Assembly (NCBI GenBank): GCA_902589155.1
Contig: CACIRV010000002.1
Span: 98,804-162,803, forward strand
Reading direction: 5' to 3'
From: an uncultured Pelagibacteraceae bacterium
GTDB lineage: Bacteria > Pseudomonadota > Alphaproteobacteria > Pelagibacterales > Pelagibacteraceae
Length of the DNA: 64,000 bases
Shown here: one piece after another, positions 54,171 to 63,099 of the stretch
How the letters are laid out: every line of letters starts with the position of its first letter
How positions within the stretch are numbered: position 1 is the first letter of the stretch
Position numbers and translations under genes: made by a program
The notes under the pieces: generated by a model
Database searches by the model: none
What the model was told of the DNA's origin: nothing
Seen by the model: the letters and a program-made list of their open reading frames with translations, nothing else

Positions 54171-54750
54171 ACCTTTTGATTTTTATTTTGACTTTATCAG
54201 CCCTTACTCTTTTTTGGCTCATAAAGAAATAATTAAGATAGAAAGAAAAAATTCAATTAAAATTAAATATAAGCCTATTTTATTGGGAGGTCTTCATAAT
54301 TTACATGGTATTAAAGCTCCAGCTTTTATTCCTGCCAAAGCAAAACACATGATTCGTGATTGCAAACTTATTGCTGAAAAAAATAGAATAAAATTTAAAT
54401 TCAATTCCTATTTTCCAATAAAAAGTTTAAATTTAATGAGAGGAGTTTTTGTTGCCGAAGAGGATAATTATAAAAGCAACTATATAGATAGTATCTTTAA
54501 TTCAATTTGGCAGGACGGTTTAAATATGAATGACGAAAATGTTGTTCAAAAAGTTCTTAAAAATTTAAACATAAATCCTAAGACTTTTTATTTAAGATCT
54601 GCCTCATCCTCTATAAAAGACACATTAAGAAAAAAAACTAATGAAGCTTATGAAAAAGGAATCTTTGGAGCCCCAAGTTTTGTTTCTAACAACAAAATTT
54701 TTTGGGGACAGGACAGATTAGAGTTTGCTATAATTGAGTCTAGTAAATAA
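54163..54750 (+). CDS. DsbA-fold 2-hydroxychromene-2-carboxylate isomerase-like protein
   Basis: About 195 residues from ATG 54163 (a TTG at 54142 in frame would add seven). FYFDFISPYSFLAHKEI (residues 5-21) with a serine in the thiol position and LGGLHNLHG match the kappa-class GST/HCCA isomerase family. Members isomerise aromatic ring-cleavage products or act on glutathione conjugates. The true substrate is unknown. Confidence 0.75.
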   Translation: MIKPFDFYFDFISPYSFLAHKEIIKIERKNSIKIKYKPILLGGLHNLHGIKAPAFIPAKAKHMIRDCKLIAEKNRIKFKFNSYFPIKSLNLMRGVFVAEEDNYKSNYIDSIFNSIWQDGLNMNDENVVQKVLKNLNINPKTFYLRSASSSIKDTLRKKTNEAYEKGIFGAPSFVSNNKIFWGQDRLEFAIIESSK

Positions 54751-54751
54751 T

Positions 54752-55150
54752 TTATTTTTTTTCTTTAGGAATAACTTTGAATCCTACTTTTTTAAGTGAG
54801 TCAAAGCCTCCTTCGGCGTTTGCTACATTATCAAAACCCATTTCTTTTAAAGTTTTTGTTGCTAAAGCTGACCTAAGTCCTAGAGCACAAAATAAAACTA
54901 GATTTTTTGCATTTCCTATTTTTTTTTCCTGATAGTAGGAACTTTGAGGGTCAAGCCAAAATTCTAACATCCCTCTCGGTATATGAACTGCATTTTTAAT
55001 AGTCCCTTCTTTCCATAGTTCTCTAATATCTCTTATATCAATAAGGGTTACTTCACCTTTATCATAAGAACTTTTAACCTGCTCAGGAGACATAATTTTT
55101 ATATTCTCATTTGCTTCTTTAACAAGCTCTTTAGAAGATTTAATATTCAT
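54752..55150 (-). CDS. Rhodanese-domain protein
   Basis: About 132 residues from ATG 55150. The sulfur-carrying cysteine is in VLFCALGLRSALA, with IDIRDIRELWKEGTIKNA and IPRGMLEFW of the rhodanese fold before it. No second domain or signal peptide is seen. It transfers sulfane sulfur, perhaps to thiols or cyanide. Divergent from the next gene, with adjacent starts. Confidence 0.8.
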   Translation of the reverse strand: MNIKSSKELVKEANENIKIMSPEQVKSSYDKGEVTLIDIRDIRELWKEGTIKNAVHIPRGMLEFWLDPQSSYYQEKKIGNAKNLVLFCALGLRSALATKTLKEMGFDNVANAEGGFDSLKKVGFKVIPKEKK

Positions 55151-55169
55151 GATATTAAAATATATATCA

Positions 55170-56156
55170 ATGAAAGAAATTAAAAGCATAAAAAAAACTA
55201 GTTTAATAAAAAAAGTCTTAATAAAAATTTGCCGTATATTTGGATATGAATTAATCGATCAAAGTACTCTTGAATTTCCTGTATCAAAGAAAAATTATCA
55301 AGATTTTATTAGTATACCAGGTAAAAAGTCTATTTCATTAGGTCTTGGAGAAACCCTAATTACCCGGAAAGTTAACAGTTTAGATATAATTGTCAAAACC
55401 TGCACTAGTGTTCAATTGGTATCTCAAAATAAAAAAAGAATTTTTGAAAAAGATAAATCAGAATATACATTTAGAACAATAAATTCATTAACAAAATCTG
55501 CAAAAGATTTAAGAAAAAAATTTAGAGAAATTAAAGTTAAATTTACAATTATAGACGTTAACTCGTCTAGTTCTGATATAAATAAGATATTATCTAAGAT
55601 ATCAGAGGCAGGTTTTGAGTCATTACATATTCCTGTAGAAAATATTGAAGGTTCTAAAAGCAATATGTCCACTACTAGAGCTTCTATTCGACAATCATTT
55701 TATCACTCAAGAAAATGTACAGATTTAATTTATTTTGTTGAAGACGATTATATTCATAAAACAGAGGCATTAACAGAAATGTTATTTGCATATGAAAAAT
55801 TCTCCTCTATTTTTCAAAATGAAATATTTATACTTTCTTCCGATTATCCTTATCTTTATAAAAACATGAATAATTCGAGCATTTTAATTGGTGAAAACAT
55901 CCATTGGAGAACTGTGAAAGAATCCCTTCTTACTTTTATGACAAGCAGAAAGATGGTTGAAAAACATTTTGAAAAATTAATTGATATGACAACCAAGGAA
56001 TATGATCCATTTGAAAAAAATTTACATAAAATTTATGAGGAAGAAAAATGTTTTTCACCCATTCCTTCTATGAGCATTCATTGCACTAATGTCAATTCTG
56101 TTTTTGGGTTGTCTCCAAATATAAATCTGAAAAAATTATGGGATGAAAATAGTTAA
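55170..56156 (+). CDS. Family 2 glycosyltransferase-like protein
   Basis: About 328 residues from ATG 55170; a start at 55149 would overlap the rhodanese start codon. The acidic motif YFVEDDYIHKTEAL resembles the metal-binding DxD-like site of GT-A enzymes, with flanking segments DIIVKTCTS and FIILSSDYPYLY. No membrane helix. It stands alone with no glycan neighbours. Donor and acceptor unknown. Confidence 0.55.
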   Translation: MKEIKSIKKTSLIKKVLIKICRIFGYELIDQSTLEFPVSKKNYQDFISIPGKKSISLGLGETLITRKVNSLDIIVKTCTSVQLVSQNKKRIFEKDKSEYTFRTINSLTKSAKDLRKKFREIKVKFTIIDVNSSSSDINKILSKISEAGFESLHIPVENIEGSKSNMSTTRASIRQSFYHSRKCTDLIYFVEDDYIHKTEALTEMLFAYEKFSSIFQNEIFILSSDYPYLYKNMNNSSILIGENIHWRTVKESLLTFMTSRKMVEKHFEKLIDMTTKEYDPFEKNLHKIYEEEKCFSPIPSMSIHCTNVNSVFGLSPNINLKKLWDENS

Positions 56157-56176
56157 GGCCTGATTTCTCAGGCCTT
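56155..56176. terminator. Hairpin between convergent genes
   Basis: A perfect 9-bp stem AAGGCCTGA with TCAGGCCTT (56155-56163 with 56168-56176) around a TTTC loop. It overlaps the stop codon of the upstream glycosyltransferase-like gene and lies before the end of amt, so it can serve both strands; T runs are weak. Confidence 0.6.
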
Positions 56177-56210
56177 ACTATTAACTACGTACACGAGGAA
56201 TCGAGAGTAA

Positions 56211-57503
56211 TTAATCTCTTATTGAATAAGCCACTACACCTATTTCAGCTTTATCAGTTCCAAGTTTTTCAGCTGCTTTGCTTATTCTTAAACCAATTGT
56301 AGCTTTCATAGCGATAAAGGCTAAATATGAAAGTACAAAGCTAAATAATACTACTGAAAGTGTTCCAACAAATTGAGTTCCAAAAGTTGTGTCTCCATTT
56401 GTAAAAGGAACAATTAAGGTTCCAAATATTCCGGCAAACATGTGTACTGGAATTGCTCCAACAACATCATCGAGACCGAAACTTTCAAGCATTTTAGTTC
56501 CAAAATACATTATTATTGAACCTATAGCTCCGATTAACATGGCGGCTATTGGACTTGGAGTTAAAGGCTCTGCTGTGATAGCAACTAAACCAGCTAACGC
56601 ACCATTCAACATCATTATAACATCCGTCTTTCCACCAATTAAACGACTCACAACTGCTCCAGCAAAAGTTCCAGCGGCACCTGCTAGGTGTGTATTAACT
56701 GCAATTTTACTTATAGCAGTCACATCATCAAAAGTTCCCATTGCAAGTTGGCTAAAACCATTAAATCCAAACCAACCAAACCAAAGTAAAAATGTTCCAA
56801 GAGTTGTTAAAGGAATGCTTGATGCTGCAAATGGAACCATAACTCTTTTTCCACCTTGAGAAGTAAATCTTCCGCTTCTAGCTCCTAATACAATTACTCC
56901 AGCTAAAGCAGCGGCACCACCACAAGCATGAACTAAAGTAGAGCCAGCAAAATCAGAAAAACCAGCTGCACTTAACCAGCCGCCTCCCCACTGCCAACCC
57001 ATAGATATTGGGTAGATAAACCCTGCCATTACTACTGCGAAAACAAAGAATGGCCAAATTTTTATTCTCTCAGCTACAGCTCCAGATACGATTGAGACAG
57101 TTGCGCAAACAAACATTGTTTGAAAAAACCAGTCTGAACTATCTGAATATCCAGTAGCTATCTTAGATCCTTCACTCCACATAGAGAATGATCCAATATA
57201 CCCACCTTCTGAAATACCATAAGCTAAATTATAACCAAACAAAAAGAAAATTATTGATGCTATCGCAAATTTTCCAATATTTTTAGCAGCAATTGTTGAT
57301 ACACTTTTTGTTGTTACTAAACCGCTTTCTAACATACAAAATCCTGCGGCCATGAAAGCAACCAGAACTCCGCCAATATAAAAAGCTAGAGAATTAAAGA
57401 TGTACTGACCCTCAGCAGACATCGTTGTTTCGGCATATGCCGAAGCTGAGAAACCTATAAATAAGGTTGCCACAGCAATTAATTTAATTATTGTTTTAAA
57501 CAT
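56211..57503 (-). CDS. amt: Ammonium transporter
   Basis: 430 residues with a signal-like first helix and 11 further helices. FMAAGFCMLESGL, the FFQTMFVCATVSIVSGAVAER segment, STLVHACGGAAALAGVIVLG (first conserved His) and HMFAGIFGTL (second conserved His) are the Amt signatures for the periplasmic gate and the twin-histidine pore. It imports ammonium, the product released by alanine dehydrogenase in this window too. No glnK gene follows. Confidence 0.94.
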   Translation of the reverse strand: MFKTIIKLIAVATLFIGFSASAYAETTMSAEGQYIFNSLAFYIGGVLVAFMAAGFCMLESGLVTTKSVSTIAAKNIGKFAIASIIFFLFGYNLAYGISEGGYIGSFSMWSEGSKIATGYSDSSDWFFQTMFVCATVSIVSGAVAERIKIWPFFVFAVVMAGFIYPISMGWQWGGGWLSAAGFSDFAGSTLVHACGGAAALAGVIVLGARSGRFTSQGGKRVMVPFAASSIPLTTLGTFLLWFGWFGFNGFSQLAMGTFDDVTAISKIAVNTHLAGAAGTFAGAVVSRLIGGKTDVIMMLNGALAGLVAITAEPLTPSPIAAMLIGAIGSIIMYFGTKMLESFGLDDVVGAIPVHMFAGIFGTLIVPFTNGDTTFGTQFVGTLSVVLFSFVLSYLAFIAMKATIGLRISKAAEKLGTDKAEIGVVAYSIRD

Positions 57504-57593
57504 AAAAACTCCTTGTTAAAAGTTTTTATAAACTCTAGGAAATTTTAAAGAATTGTTATGTGTTAAATTTAGCTATGCAGTTTTTGCAAGTAG

Positions 57594-57629
57594 TTTAGCC
57601 CTTATTTGATTTTTTAAATAAGGGCTAAA
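57594..57629 (-). terminator. 14-bp hairpin between hup and amt
   Basis: A perfect 14-bp stem (57594-57607 with 57616-57629) with an 8-base loop follows the HU-like gene stop on the minus strand. There is no T run after it, so it is a terminator of unusual type or an RNA-stabilising element. Confidence 0.6.
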
Positions 57630-57637
57630 TAATCCTT

Positions 57638-57913
57638 TTATCTATTAAACATTTCTTTTAAGCTTTTAGCCGGTAAAAACTTAACTTTTTGAGATGCAGC
57701 AATCTGAATGGACTCTCCTGTTCTAGGGTTTCTACCTACTCTAGCTTTCCTTTTTGCTACTTTATAAGTACCAAAACCAGCTATTTTAACAGTATCATCA
57801 TTTTTCAGTGCATCTAAAATAATAGTCGTTATTGAGTCAAAAGTTCTTTCAGCATCTGCTTTACTCTGGCCCAATGTGGACGATATCTTTGCTACTAATT
57901 GTTTTTTGTTCAT
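57638..57913 (-). CDS. hup: HU/IHF-family DNA-binding protein
   Basis: 91 residues, the usual HU length. MNKKQLVAKISS, the central VKIAGFGTYKVAKRKARVGRN and the RNPRTGESIQI arm are diagnostic, including the proline at the tip of the beta-arm. It compacts DNA. It has a long leader with a large inverted repeat. Confidence 0.94.
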   Translation of the reverse strand: MNKKQLVAKISSTLGQSKADAERTFDSITTIILDALKNDDTVKIAGFGTYKVAKRKARVGRNPRTGESIQIAASQKVKFLPAKSLKEMFNR

Positions 57914-57954
57914 TTATGCCCCTTATTGTTAATATTGAATTTCTACAATTTCCT

Positions 57955-58032
57955 AATAAAATCAACACTTTTCTAGTGTTTCAAATATATATTAACACAA
58001 TATCTTGTATGTTATAAAGTGTTGATTTTATT
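57955..58032. repeat. 17-bp inverted repeat with alternative pairing upstream of hup
   Basis: AATAAAATCAACACTTT (57955-57971) is the exact reverse complement of 58016-58032, with 44 bases between. Within it AACACT (57964-57969) can also pair with AGTGTT at 57975-57980, so two mutually exclusive structures are possible. It lies between the rseP-like gene end and the hup start, 42 bases before the hup ATG. Confidence 0.55.
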
Positions 58033-58057
58033 GATGTTTTTTAAGGTAAAAAATGGC

Positions 58058-59173
58058 TTAAAACAAGCCTAAATCTTTAAGATCATTAAATGTTGTAAAG
58101 AACATCAAGGAAATAAGCAAAAACAGTCCGATTCGAAAAAATCCCTCTTGAGTTCTTTGGGTCAAAGGTCTTCCTAAAATTTTTTCAAATGCATAAAACA
58201 TTAAATGACCTCCGTCTAGCATTGGAATTGGAAAAAGATTTATAAAGCCAAGGCTGATAGAGATGTAAGCCATGATGCTTAAGAAAGCTATAAAACCGTG
58301 TTGAGCAACTTGACCAGTGATTTTAGCAATCTTAATTGGCCCTCCTAATTGAGTAGTATCACCCTTTCCTTTGAACATAGAGATAATAAAATCTAGTGAA
58401 GCCATTGTAACAAACCATGTTTCTTTTGCTGCATAAAATAGAGCTGTAGCTGGCCCTAATCTTTCTCTATTAAATTCTCTATTAGGAGGAGATATTTTAA
58501 TACCTATTATCTTTTTATTTATTTTATTTCCCAGAGAATCTTCTCCTTTAACAATCTTAGGTGTAACTTTTAAGATAATTTCATTACTATTTCTTAAAAC
58601 TTTAATATCAATATTTTCAGTTGAGGATGTGTTAATATAAGTTGAAACTTCCAATATACTGTTCACTTTTTTGTCATTTATCGATAAAATTATATCACCA
58701 GTTTTTATTCCTGAAGAATAAGCTGGGCCGTCCTTTTGAACTTCTTGTATTTGAGCCGGAGTAAAGTCTTTACCTGCAAACATATATATAAAAGAAAAAA
58801 TTATAATAGCTAATGCAAAATTTGCTAAGGGGCCAGCTGCAACTACTATTGATCTTTGATATAATGGTTTTGTTACAAAAAGTTTGTTTTGATCTTCTTT
58901 ATTGTACTTTTTTAACAATTCTTCTTGTTCAGCTTGACTAAAAACATTTCTATCTCCAAAAAACTTTACATATCCTCCTAAAGGAATTAAACAAAACTTC
59001 CATCTTGTGCCTGATTTATCATTAAAACCAAAAATTTCTTTTCCAAAACCTATGGAAAAATCAGTAACTCCCACTCCATATCGTTTAGCAAAATAATAGT
59101 GTCCATATTCATGTATAAATACAACGACCGTTAATAAAATAATAAAAGGAATTATAAAACTTAAAATTTCCAT
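58058..59173 (-). CDS. rseP: M50 site-2 protease (RseP-like)
   Basis: 371 residues. The zinc motif HEYGH (21-25, VVVFIHEYGHYYFAKRYG), a PDZ domain with KDGPAYSSGIKTGDIILSINDKK, and the C-terminal NLFPIPMLDGGHL are present. RseP cuts anti-sigma factors in the membrane. The short length suggests a single PDZ domain rather than two. It overlaps the LysR gene by 13 bases. Confidence 0.9.
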   Translation of the reverse strand: MEILSFIIPFIILLTVVVFIHEYGHYYFAKRYGVGVTDFSIGFGKEIFGFNDKSGTRWKFCLIPLGGYVKFFGDRNVFSQAEQEELLKKYNKEDQNKLFVTKPLYQRSIVVAAGPLANFALAIIIFSFIYMFAGKDFTPAQIQEVQKDGPAYSSGIKTGDIILSINDKKVNSILEVSTYINTSSTENIDIKVLRNSNEIILKVTPKIVKGEDSLGNKINKKIIGIKISPPNREFNRERLGPATALFYAAKETWFVTMASLDFIISMFKGKGDTTQLGGPIKIAKITGQVAQHGFIAFLSIMAYISISLGFINLFPIPMLDGGHLMFYAFEKILGRPLTQRTQEGFFRIGLFLLISLMFFTTFNDLKDLGLF

Positions 59174-60051
59174 TCATTCACCTTGCTAAATAAAAAATTT
59201 CTGAAAGCAACTAATCTAGCATTATTTTTCAAAGAAGCTGGATAAACGAAGTGTGTTTCAGTTGGCTTACCTGGATCATTTGGCAAAACTTTTGTAATAC
59301 CACTTTTGTTATGTACAATGTAATCAGGTAAAGCAGCTAAACCAACTCCACTTTGTACAGCTAATAACAAACCATAAACGCTATTTACTTTCATCAAAGA
59401 TTTTCTTTTTTTTCCATCCTTTGCTCCAATTTTTAATACCCAATCTGGATTATAAACTGGAGATGGCGCGCCTTTTCCATAAGTAATAAATTTGTGTTTA
59501 TCTAAATCTTTTAAAGACTTTGGGTAACCATTTTTTTCTAAATATTCATTTGATCCGTATATATGATAATTGAAATCAACAAATTTTTTTTGAATTAAAT
59601 TTAATTGTTTAGGTCTTCTCATTCTAATTGCTACATCGGCTTGACGCGTAGCTAAATCAAGTTCTTTGTCATCAAATATTAATTCTATTTCCATTTCTGG
59701 GTGAAGGTCCATAAATTCTTTTATTCGAGGTGTAAGCCAAGTAGTACCAAAACTTACAACAGTAGTTACTGTAAGTTTTCCACTTAATTTATCTTTATGT
59801 CCGCTTAAATTAGATTCTACATCTTTTAATTTAGAAATGACTTCGTGCGCAGAATTAAAGAGATATTCACCATTTTCTGTTAGCACCAAGCCTCTTGCGT
59901 GACGTTCAAAAAGTTGAACGTTTAGGTCACTTTCTAATGCTTGAATTTGTCTGCTAATAGCTGACTGGCTTAAATTAAGTATCGTTGATGCTTTTGTAAA
60001 ACTTGAAGCTTCCGCTACTGTATGAAAAATTTTTAATTTGTCCCAATCCAT
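59161..60051 (-). CDS. LysR-family transcriptional regulator
   Basis: 296 residues. The N-terminal helix-turn-helix AEASSFTKASTILNLSQSAI and KKDLDVQLFERHARG-like region (residues 15-55) is followed by the LysR effector domain. It lies directly downstream of the acuI-like gene with 18 bases between, on the same strand, so it may respond to the same substrate. Autoregulation is usual for the family. Confidence 0.88.
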   Translation of the reverse strand: MDWDKLKIFHTVAEASSFTKASTILNLSQSAISRQIQALESDLNVQLFERHARGLVLTENGEYLFNSAHEVISKLKDVESNLSGHKDKLSGKLTVTTVVSFGTTWLTPRIKEFMDLHPEMEIELIFDDKELDLATRQADVAIRMRRPKQLNLIQKKFVDFNYHIYGSNEYLEKNGYPKSLKDLDKHKFITYGKGAPSPVYNPDWVLKIGAKDGKKRKSLMKVNSVYGLLLAVQSGVGLAALPDYIVHNKSGITKVLPNDPGKPTETHFVYPASLKNNARLVAFRNFLFSKVNEWKF

Positions 60052-60069
60052 AGAAAGTTAAATTATAAA

Positions 60070-61071
60070 TTATTTATTAGGATTTACTATAGCTCTTCCA
60101 AAATACTCGCCTTTTAATAGTTTAGGATAAGTTTCTAAAAGATCATTAAATGACAGTTCTTTTGTTAATGATTTAATTTTAGTAAAATCAACCAGTTTTG
60201 AAGCTTCATTCCAAATAAATTCTCTTCTTCTAATTGAAGAACCTGAAGAATCGATTCCCCAAAGTTTCACTCCTCTAATGATAAAAGGCATTACAGTAGT
60301 GTTGATCTTAATTCCTCCAGCGTTACCACAGGCAGCCACAATTCCACCTGGTTTAGTTTGAGCAAAAATTTTTGTTAGAGCTGCTCCACCAACTGTGTCA
60401 ACTACTCCATCCCAGATACCTTTTTCTAATAATTTGCTCTCTCCTTCAAATTCTTTTCTATCAATAATATTTTTTGCTCCGAGATCTTTAAGATAATCAT
60501 TTTTATCTTTTTTTCCAGTTACTGCATGAACATCGTAACCCATCTTAGATAAAACCATTACAGCTATACTTCCTACCCCACCTGTGGCTCCAGTAACAAG
60601 CACATCTTTTACTTTCTCTCCCATTAATAATTCTTCTTTAGCTTTTACAGCAAACGCACAAAGTAAAGAGGTAAAACCTGCTGTACCTAACATCATGGCT
60701 TTTTGATTGTCTAAATCTTTTGGAGTTTTTATTAAAAAATTTGAATCAACTTTTGCATATTGTGAGAAGCCTCCAAAATAAGCCTCACCTACTCTAAAGC
60801 CTGTTAAAATAACATTGTCATCTTTTTTAAATTTATTATCTTCACTTTCCACAACTTTTCCGGAAAAATCAATTCCTGGAACAAATGGAAATTTTCTTAC
60901 AATTTTTCCACCATTATTTAAAATTAGGGCATCTTTATAATTTAAACTTGAATAATCTATCTTAACCAAGACATTACCATCTTTTAAATCTGTCTTATTT
61001 ATTTCTTTTATTTCCCTAGTGAATTTATCGTTTTGATTATCAATTATAACAGCTTTGAATTTTTCTGACAT
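60070..61071 (-). CDS. acuI: YhdH/AcuI-type quinone oxidoreductase-family enzyme
   Basis: 333 residues, zinc-independent medium-chain reductase. PFVPGIDFSGKV, LGTAGFTSLLCAFAV and the dinucleotide fold VTGATGGVGSIAVMV match the YhdH/AcuI group. AcuI reduces acryloyl-CoA to propionyl-CoA, detoxifying a DMSP breakdown product. A YhdH-like protein of unknown role is the alternative. It lies directly before folE's stop. Confidence 0.75.
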   Translation of the reverse strand: MSEKFKAVIIDNQNDKFTREIKEINKTDLKDGNVLVKIDYSSLNYKDALILNNGGKIVRKFPFVPGIDFSGKVVESEDNKFKKDDNVILTGFRVGEAYFGGFSQYAKVDSNFLIKTPKDLDNQKAMMLGTAGFTSLLCAFAVKAKEELLMGEKVKDVLVTGATGGVGSIAVMVLSKMGYDVHAVTGKKDKNDYLKDLGAKNIIDRKEFEGESKLLEKGIWDGVVDTVGGAALTKIFAQTKPGGIVAACGNAGGIKINTTVMPFIIRGVKLWGIDSSGSSIRRREFIWNEASKLVDFTKIKSLTKELSFNDLLETYPKLLKGEYFGRAIVNPNK

Positions 61072-61704
61072 CTATTTTGCTATATATCTCAAATATCTAT
61101 TTTGATAGCTAAGATCTTCTTTAAAGTCACCTAGATAATAATTTGTTACGGTAGTAGCCTTTTCTTTTTTAATACCCCTCATAGTCATACATTGATGTGC
61201 AGCATCAATAGTTACAGCAACGCCTTTCGCTTCAAGCGAACTCATTAAAGTTTTGGCTATCTGCATAGTAAGTCTTTCTTGTGTTTGTAGTCTTTTGGAA
61301 AAAACTTCTACAGTTCTTGCAAGTTTACTTAGGCCTACTACTTTCTTATTTGGAATATAAGCAATATGTGCTACACCAATGATAGGAGCCATATGATGCT
61401 CACAATGACTTTCTAAAGTTATATTTTTTTCTACAACCATATCGTCGTAACCCTCTACGTCTCCAAAGGTTTTTAATAATTCCTCGCTTGCATCTTGATG
61501 GTAACCTTTGAAGTATTCTTTAAATGCCTTAACCACTCTTTTTGGAGTTTCTAAGAGACCTTCTCTGTTAGGATCTTCTCCAATCCATTTTAATATGGTC
61601 TTAAAAGCCTCTTCAGCCTGTTTGTCAGTAACTTCAGGTTTTTTTGAGCTTATTTTATCAATGTCTTTAACTAATTTCATATCGCGATCATTTTTATAGT
61701 ACAT
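61072..61704 (-). CDS. folE: GTP cyclohydrolase I
   Basis: 210 residues; an internal ATG at 61680 is an alternative start. LESHCEHHMAPI carries the zinc-binding His and Cys, FSKRLQTQERLT and DAAHQCMTMRGIKKEKA complete the site. It is the first enzyme of folate synthesis. The CADD-like protein elsewhere in the window supplies pABA for the same pathway. Divergent from hisI. Confidence 0.95.
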   Translation of the reverse strand: MYYKNDRDMKLVKDIDKISSKKPEVTDKQAEEAFKTILKWIGEDPNREGLLETPKRVVKAFKEYFKGYHQDASEELLKTFGDVEGYDDMVVEKNITLESHCEHHMAPIIGVAHIAYIPNKKVVGLSKLARTVEVFSKRLQTQERLTMQIAKTLMSSLEAKGVAVTIDAAHQCMTMRGIKKEKATTVTNYYLGDFKEDLSYQNRYLRYIAK

Positions 61705-61755
61705 ATTTAACTAATGCAAATTGCTATTTTGTCTTTTTTTCATTATTTTACGCCC

Positions 61756-62223
61756 ATGTTTAAAAAAAGAGATAGTGTTTTTGAAGTAGAAGAAGGAAAA
61801 TTCTTATCGCCAAAATTTGATGAGAAAGGTCTTATTCCTGTAACTACAACGGATTATAAATCAGGTGAGGTTTTAATGCATGGATACATGAACGCAGAAG
61901 CTCTAAAAATAACTATCGAAACAAAAGAAGCTTGTTATTGGAGTAGATCTAAAAATGCTTTGTGGCATAAAGGAAAAACAAGTGGTTTCATTCAAAAAGT
62001 TATAGATATAAGAATTGATGATGATCAAGATGCTTTATGGTTGAGTGTGAACATTGGAAATGGAGCAAGTTGTCATGTTGGTTATAAATCTTGTTTTTAT
62101 AGGTCAATTCCTTTGGGTAAAATAAATAATTCTGAAGAAGTAAAACTAGAATTTAAAGAAAAAGAAAAAAAATTTGATCCAGAAAAAATATACAAAGGTC
62201 AACCTAATCCAACTAAATTATAA
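61756..62223 (+). CDS. hisI: Phosphoribosyl-AMP cyclohydrolase
   Basis: About 155 residues from ATG 61756; the frame extends to 61714 but the family starts near MFKKRDSV. YWSRSKNALWHKG, the segment DDDQDALWLSVNIGNGASCHVGYKSCFY with the zinc cysteines and the metal acidic triad are typical of stand-alone HisI. It opens the purine ring in histidine synthesis. No HisE domain is fused. The C-terminal tail is highly charged. Confidence 0.88.
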   Translation: MFKKRDSVFEVEEGKFLSPKFDEKGLIPVTTTDYKSGEVLMHGYMNAEALKITIETKEACYWSRSKNALWHKGKTSGFIQKVIDIRIDDDQDALWLSVNIGNGASCHVGYKSCFYRSIPLGKINNSEEVKLEFKEKEKKFDPEKIYKGQPNPTKL

Positions 62224-62237
62224 AATATTTTGAATAG

Positions 62238-62615
62238 ATGAGTAAAGAAAAACAAAAAAATGTTTTTGGTGAACCTTTAGAACCTTGCTCTAACGATCCT
62301 CTTACTGGGTGGTTAAGAGACGGTTGTTGTAATACAGACAAAAATGATCGAGGTGTTCATACAGTATGTGCCAAAGTTACTGATAAATTTTTAATCTGGT
62401 CGAAAAAAGTTGGAAATGATTTAATAACACCACATCCAGAATATGGATTTCCCGGACTTAAGGATGGTGATAGTTGGTGTCTCTGTGCGACTTGGTACCT
62501 TAAAGCTTTAGATGATAACGTTGCTTGCTCTATTTATTTAAAGAAAACAAATATTAAAACTTTAGATTTAATTCCAATTGAAAAACTTAAAAAGTTCGCT
62601 TTAGATATTTCTTAA
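62238..62615 (+). CDS. DUF2237 protein
   Basis: 125 residues. NVFGEPLEPCSNDPLTGW, LRDGCCNTDKND, HTVCAKVTDKFLIWSKKVGNDL and GDSWCLCATWYLKA are the DUF2237 pattern of conserved cysteines and tryptophans. The function of the family is unknown. It follows hisI by 14 bases and ends convergently with the TPR gene. Confidence 0.85.
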   Translation: MSKEKQKNVFGEPLEPCSNDPLTGWLRDGCCNTDKNDRGVHTVCAKVTDKFLIWSKKVGNDLITPHPEYGFPGLKDGDSWCLCATWYLKALDDNVACSIYLKKTNIKTLDLIPIEKLKKFALDIS

Positions 62616-63097
62616 TAAACTTTTGTACCACGGGTTTTTATAATTAATTCAAGTTCTTGAAATTCCTCACAATTACAATTTTTTAAAACTTCTAATCTTT
62701 CTTTGGCTTTATCAATTCGGTTAGTTTGAACATATAGTTCACCAAGATATTCATTAATACCATTATGATCTGGTTTAATGCTTAAGCCTTTTAGATAAAA
62801 CTTTTCAGCTTGTTCAAAATTTCCGTTTTTTCTAGATGTATAACCGAGGTAATTTAAAATATCTGGATTAGTTTTATCAGATGAGTATGCTTTTTCTAAT
62901 TTTTTAAATGCTTCTAAGTAAAGTTTTTTAGCTTTATCAATTTTTTCTTTTTTTTCTAGTTTACCTGCCTTTTTAACTAATTTTTTTGCATCATTAAAAT
63001 AATTAGATTTACTATCAGAACTGCTGCTATCAGTAGCTGCAGAGTATGCAAATTGAGATATTAAACATATTGAAATTATATAAATTATTTTTTTCAT
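62612..63097 (-). CDS. Secreted tetratricopeptide-repeat protein
   Basis: About 161 residues from ATG 63097 with a signal peptide (about 1-19, KKIIYIISICLISQFAYSA). The mature part has about two and a half TPR units (AYSSDKTNPDILNYLGYTSRKNGNFEQAEKFYLKGLSIKP region) preceded by a serine-rich linker. It probably binds other proteins in the periplasm. It is downstream of an SDR gene. Confidence 0.75.
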   Translation of the reverse strand: MKKIIYIISICLISQFAYSAATDSSSSDSKSNYFNDAKKLVKKAGKLEKKEKIDKAKKLYLEAFKKLEKAYSSDKTNPDILNYLGYTSRKNGNFEQAEKFYLKGLSIKPDHNGINEYLGELYVQTNRIDKAKERLEVLKNCNCEEFQELELIIKTRGTKVY

Positions 63098-63099
63098 AA

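Noticed and set aside
56389..56859. A 156-codon open frame on the plus strand.
   Set aside because: It is fully antisense to the conserved ammonium transporter gene and has no independent ribosome site or motif.
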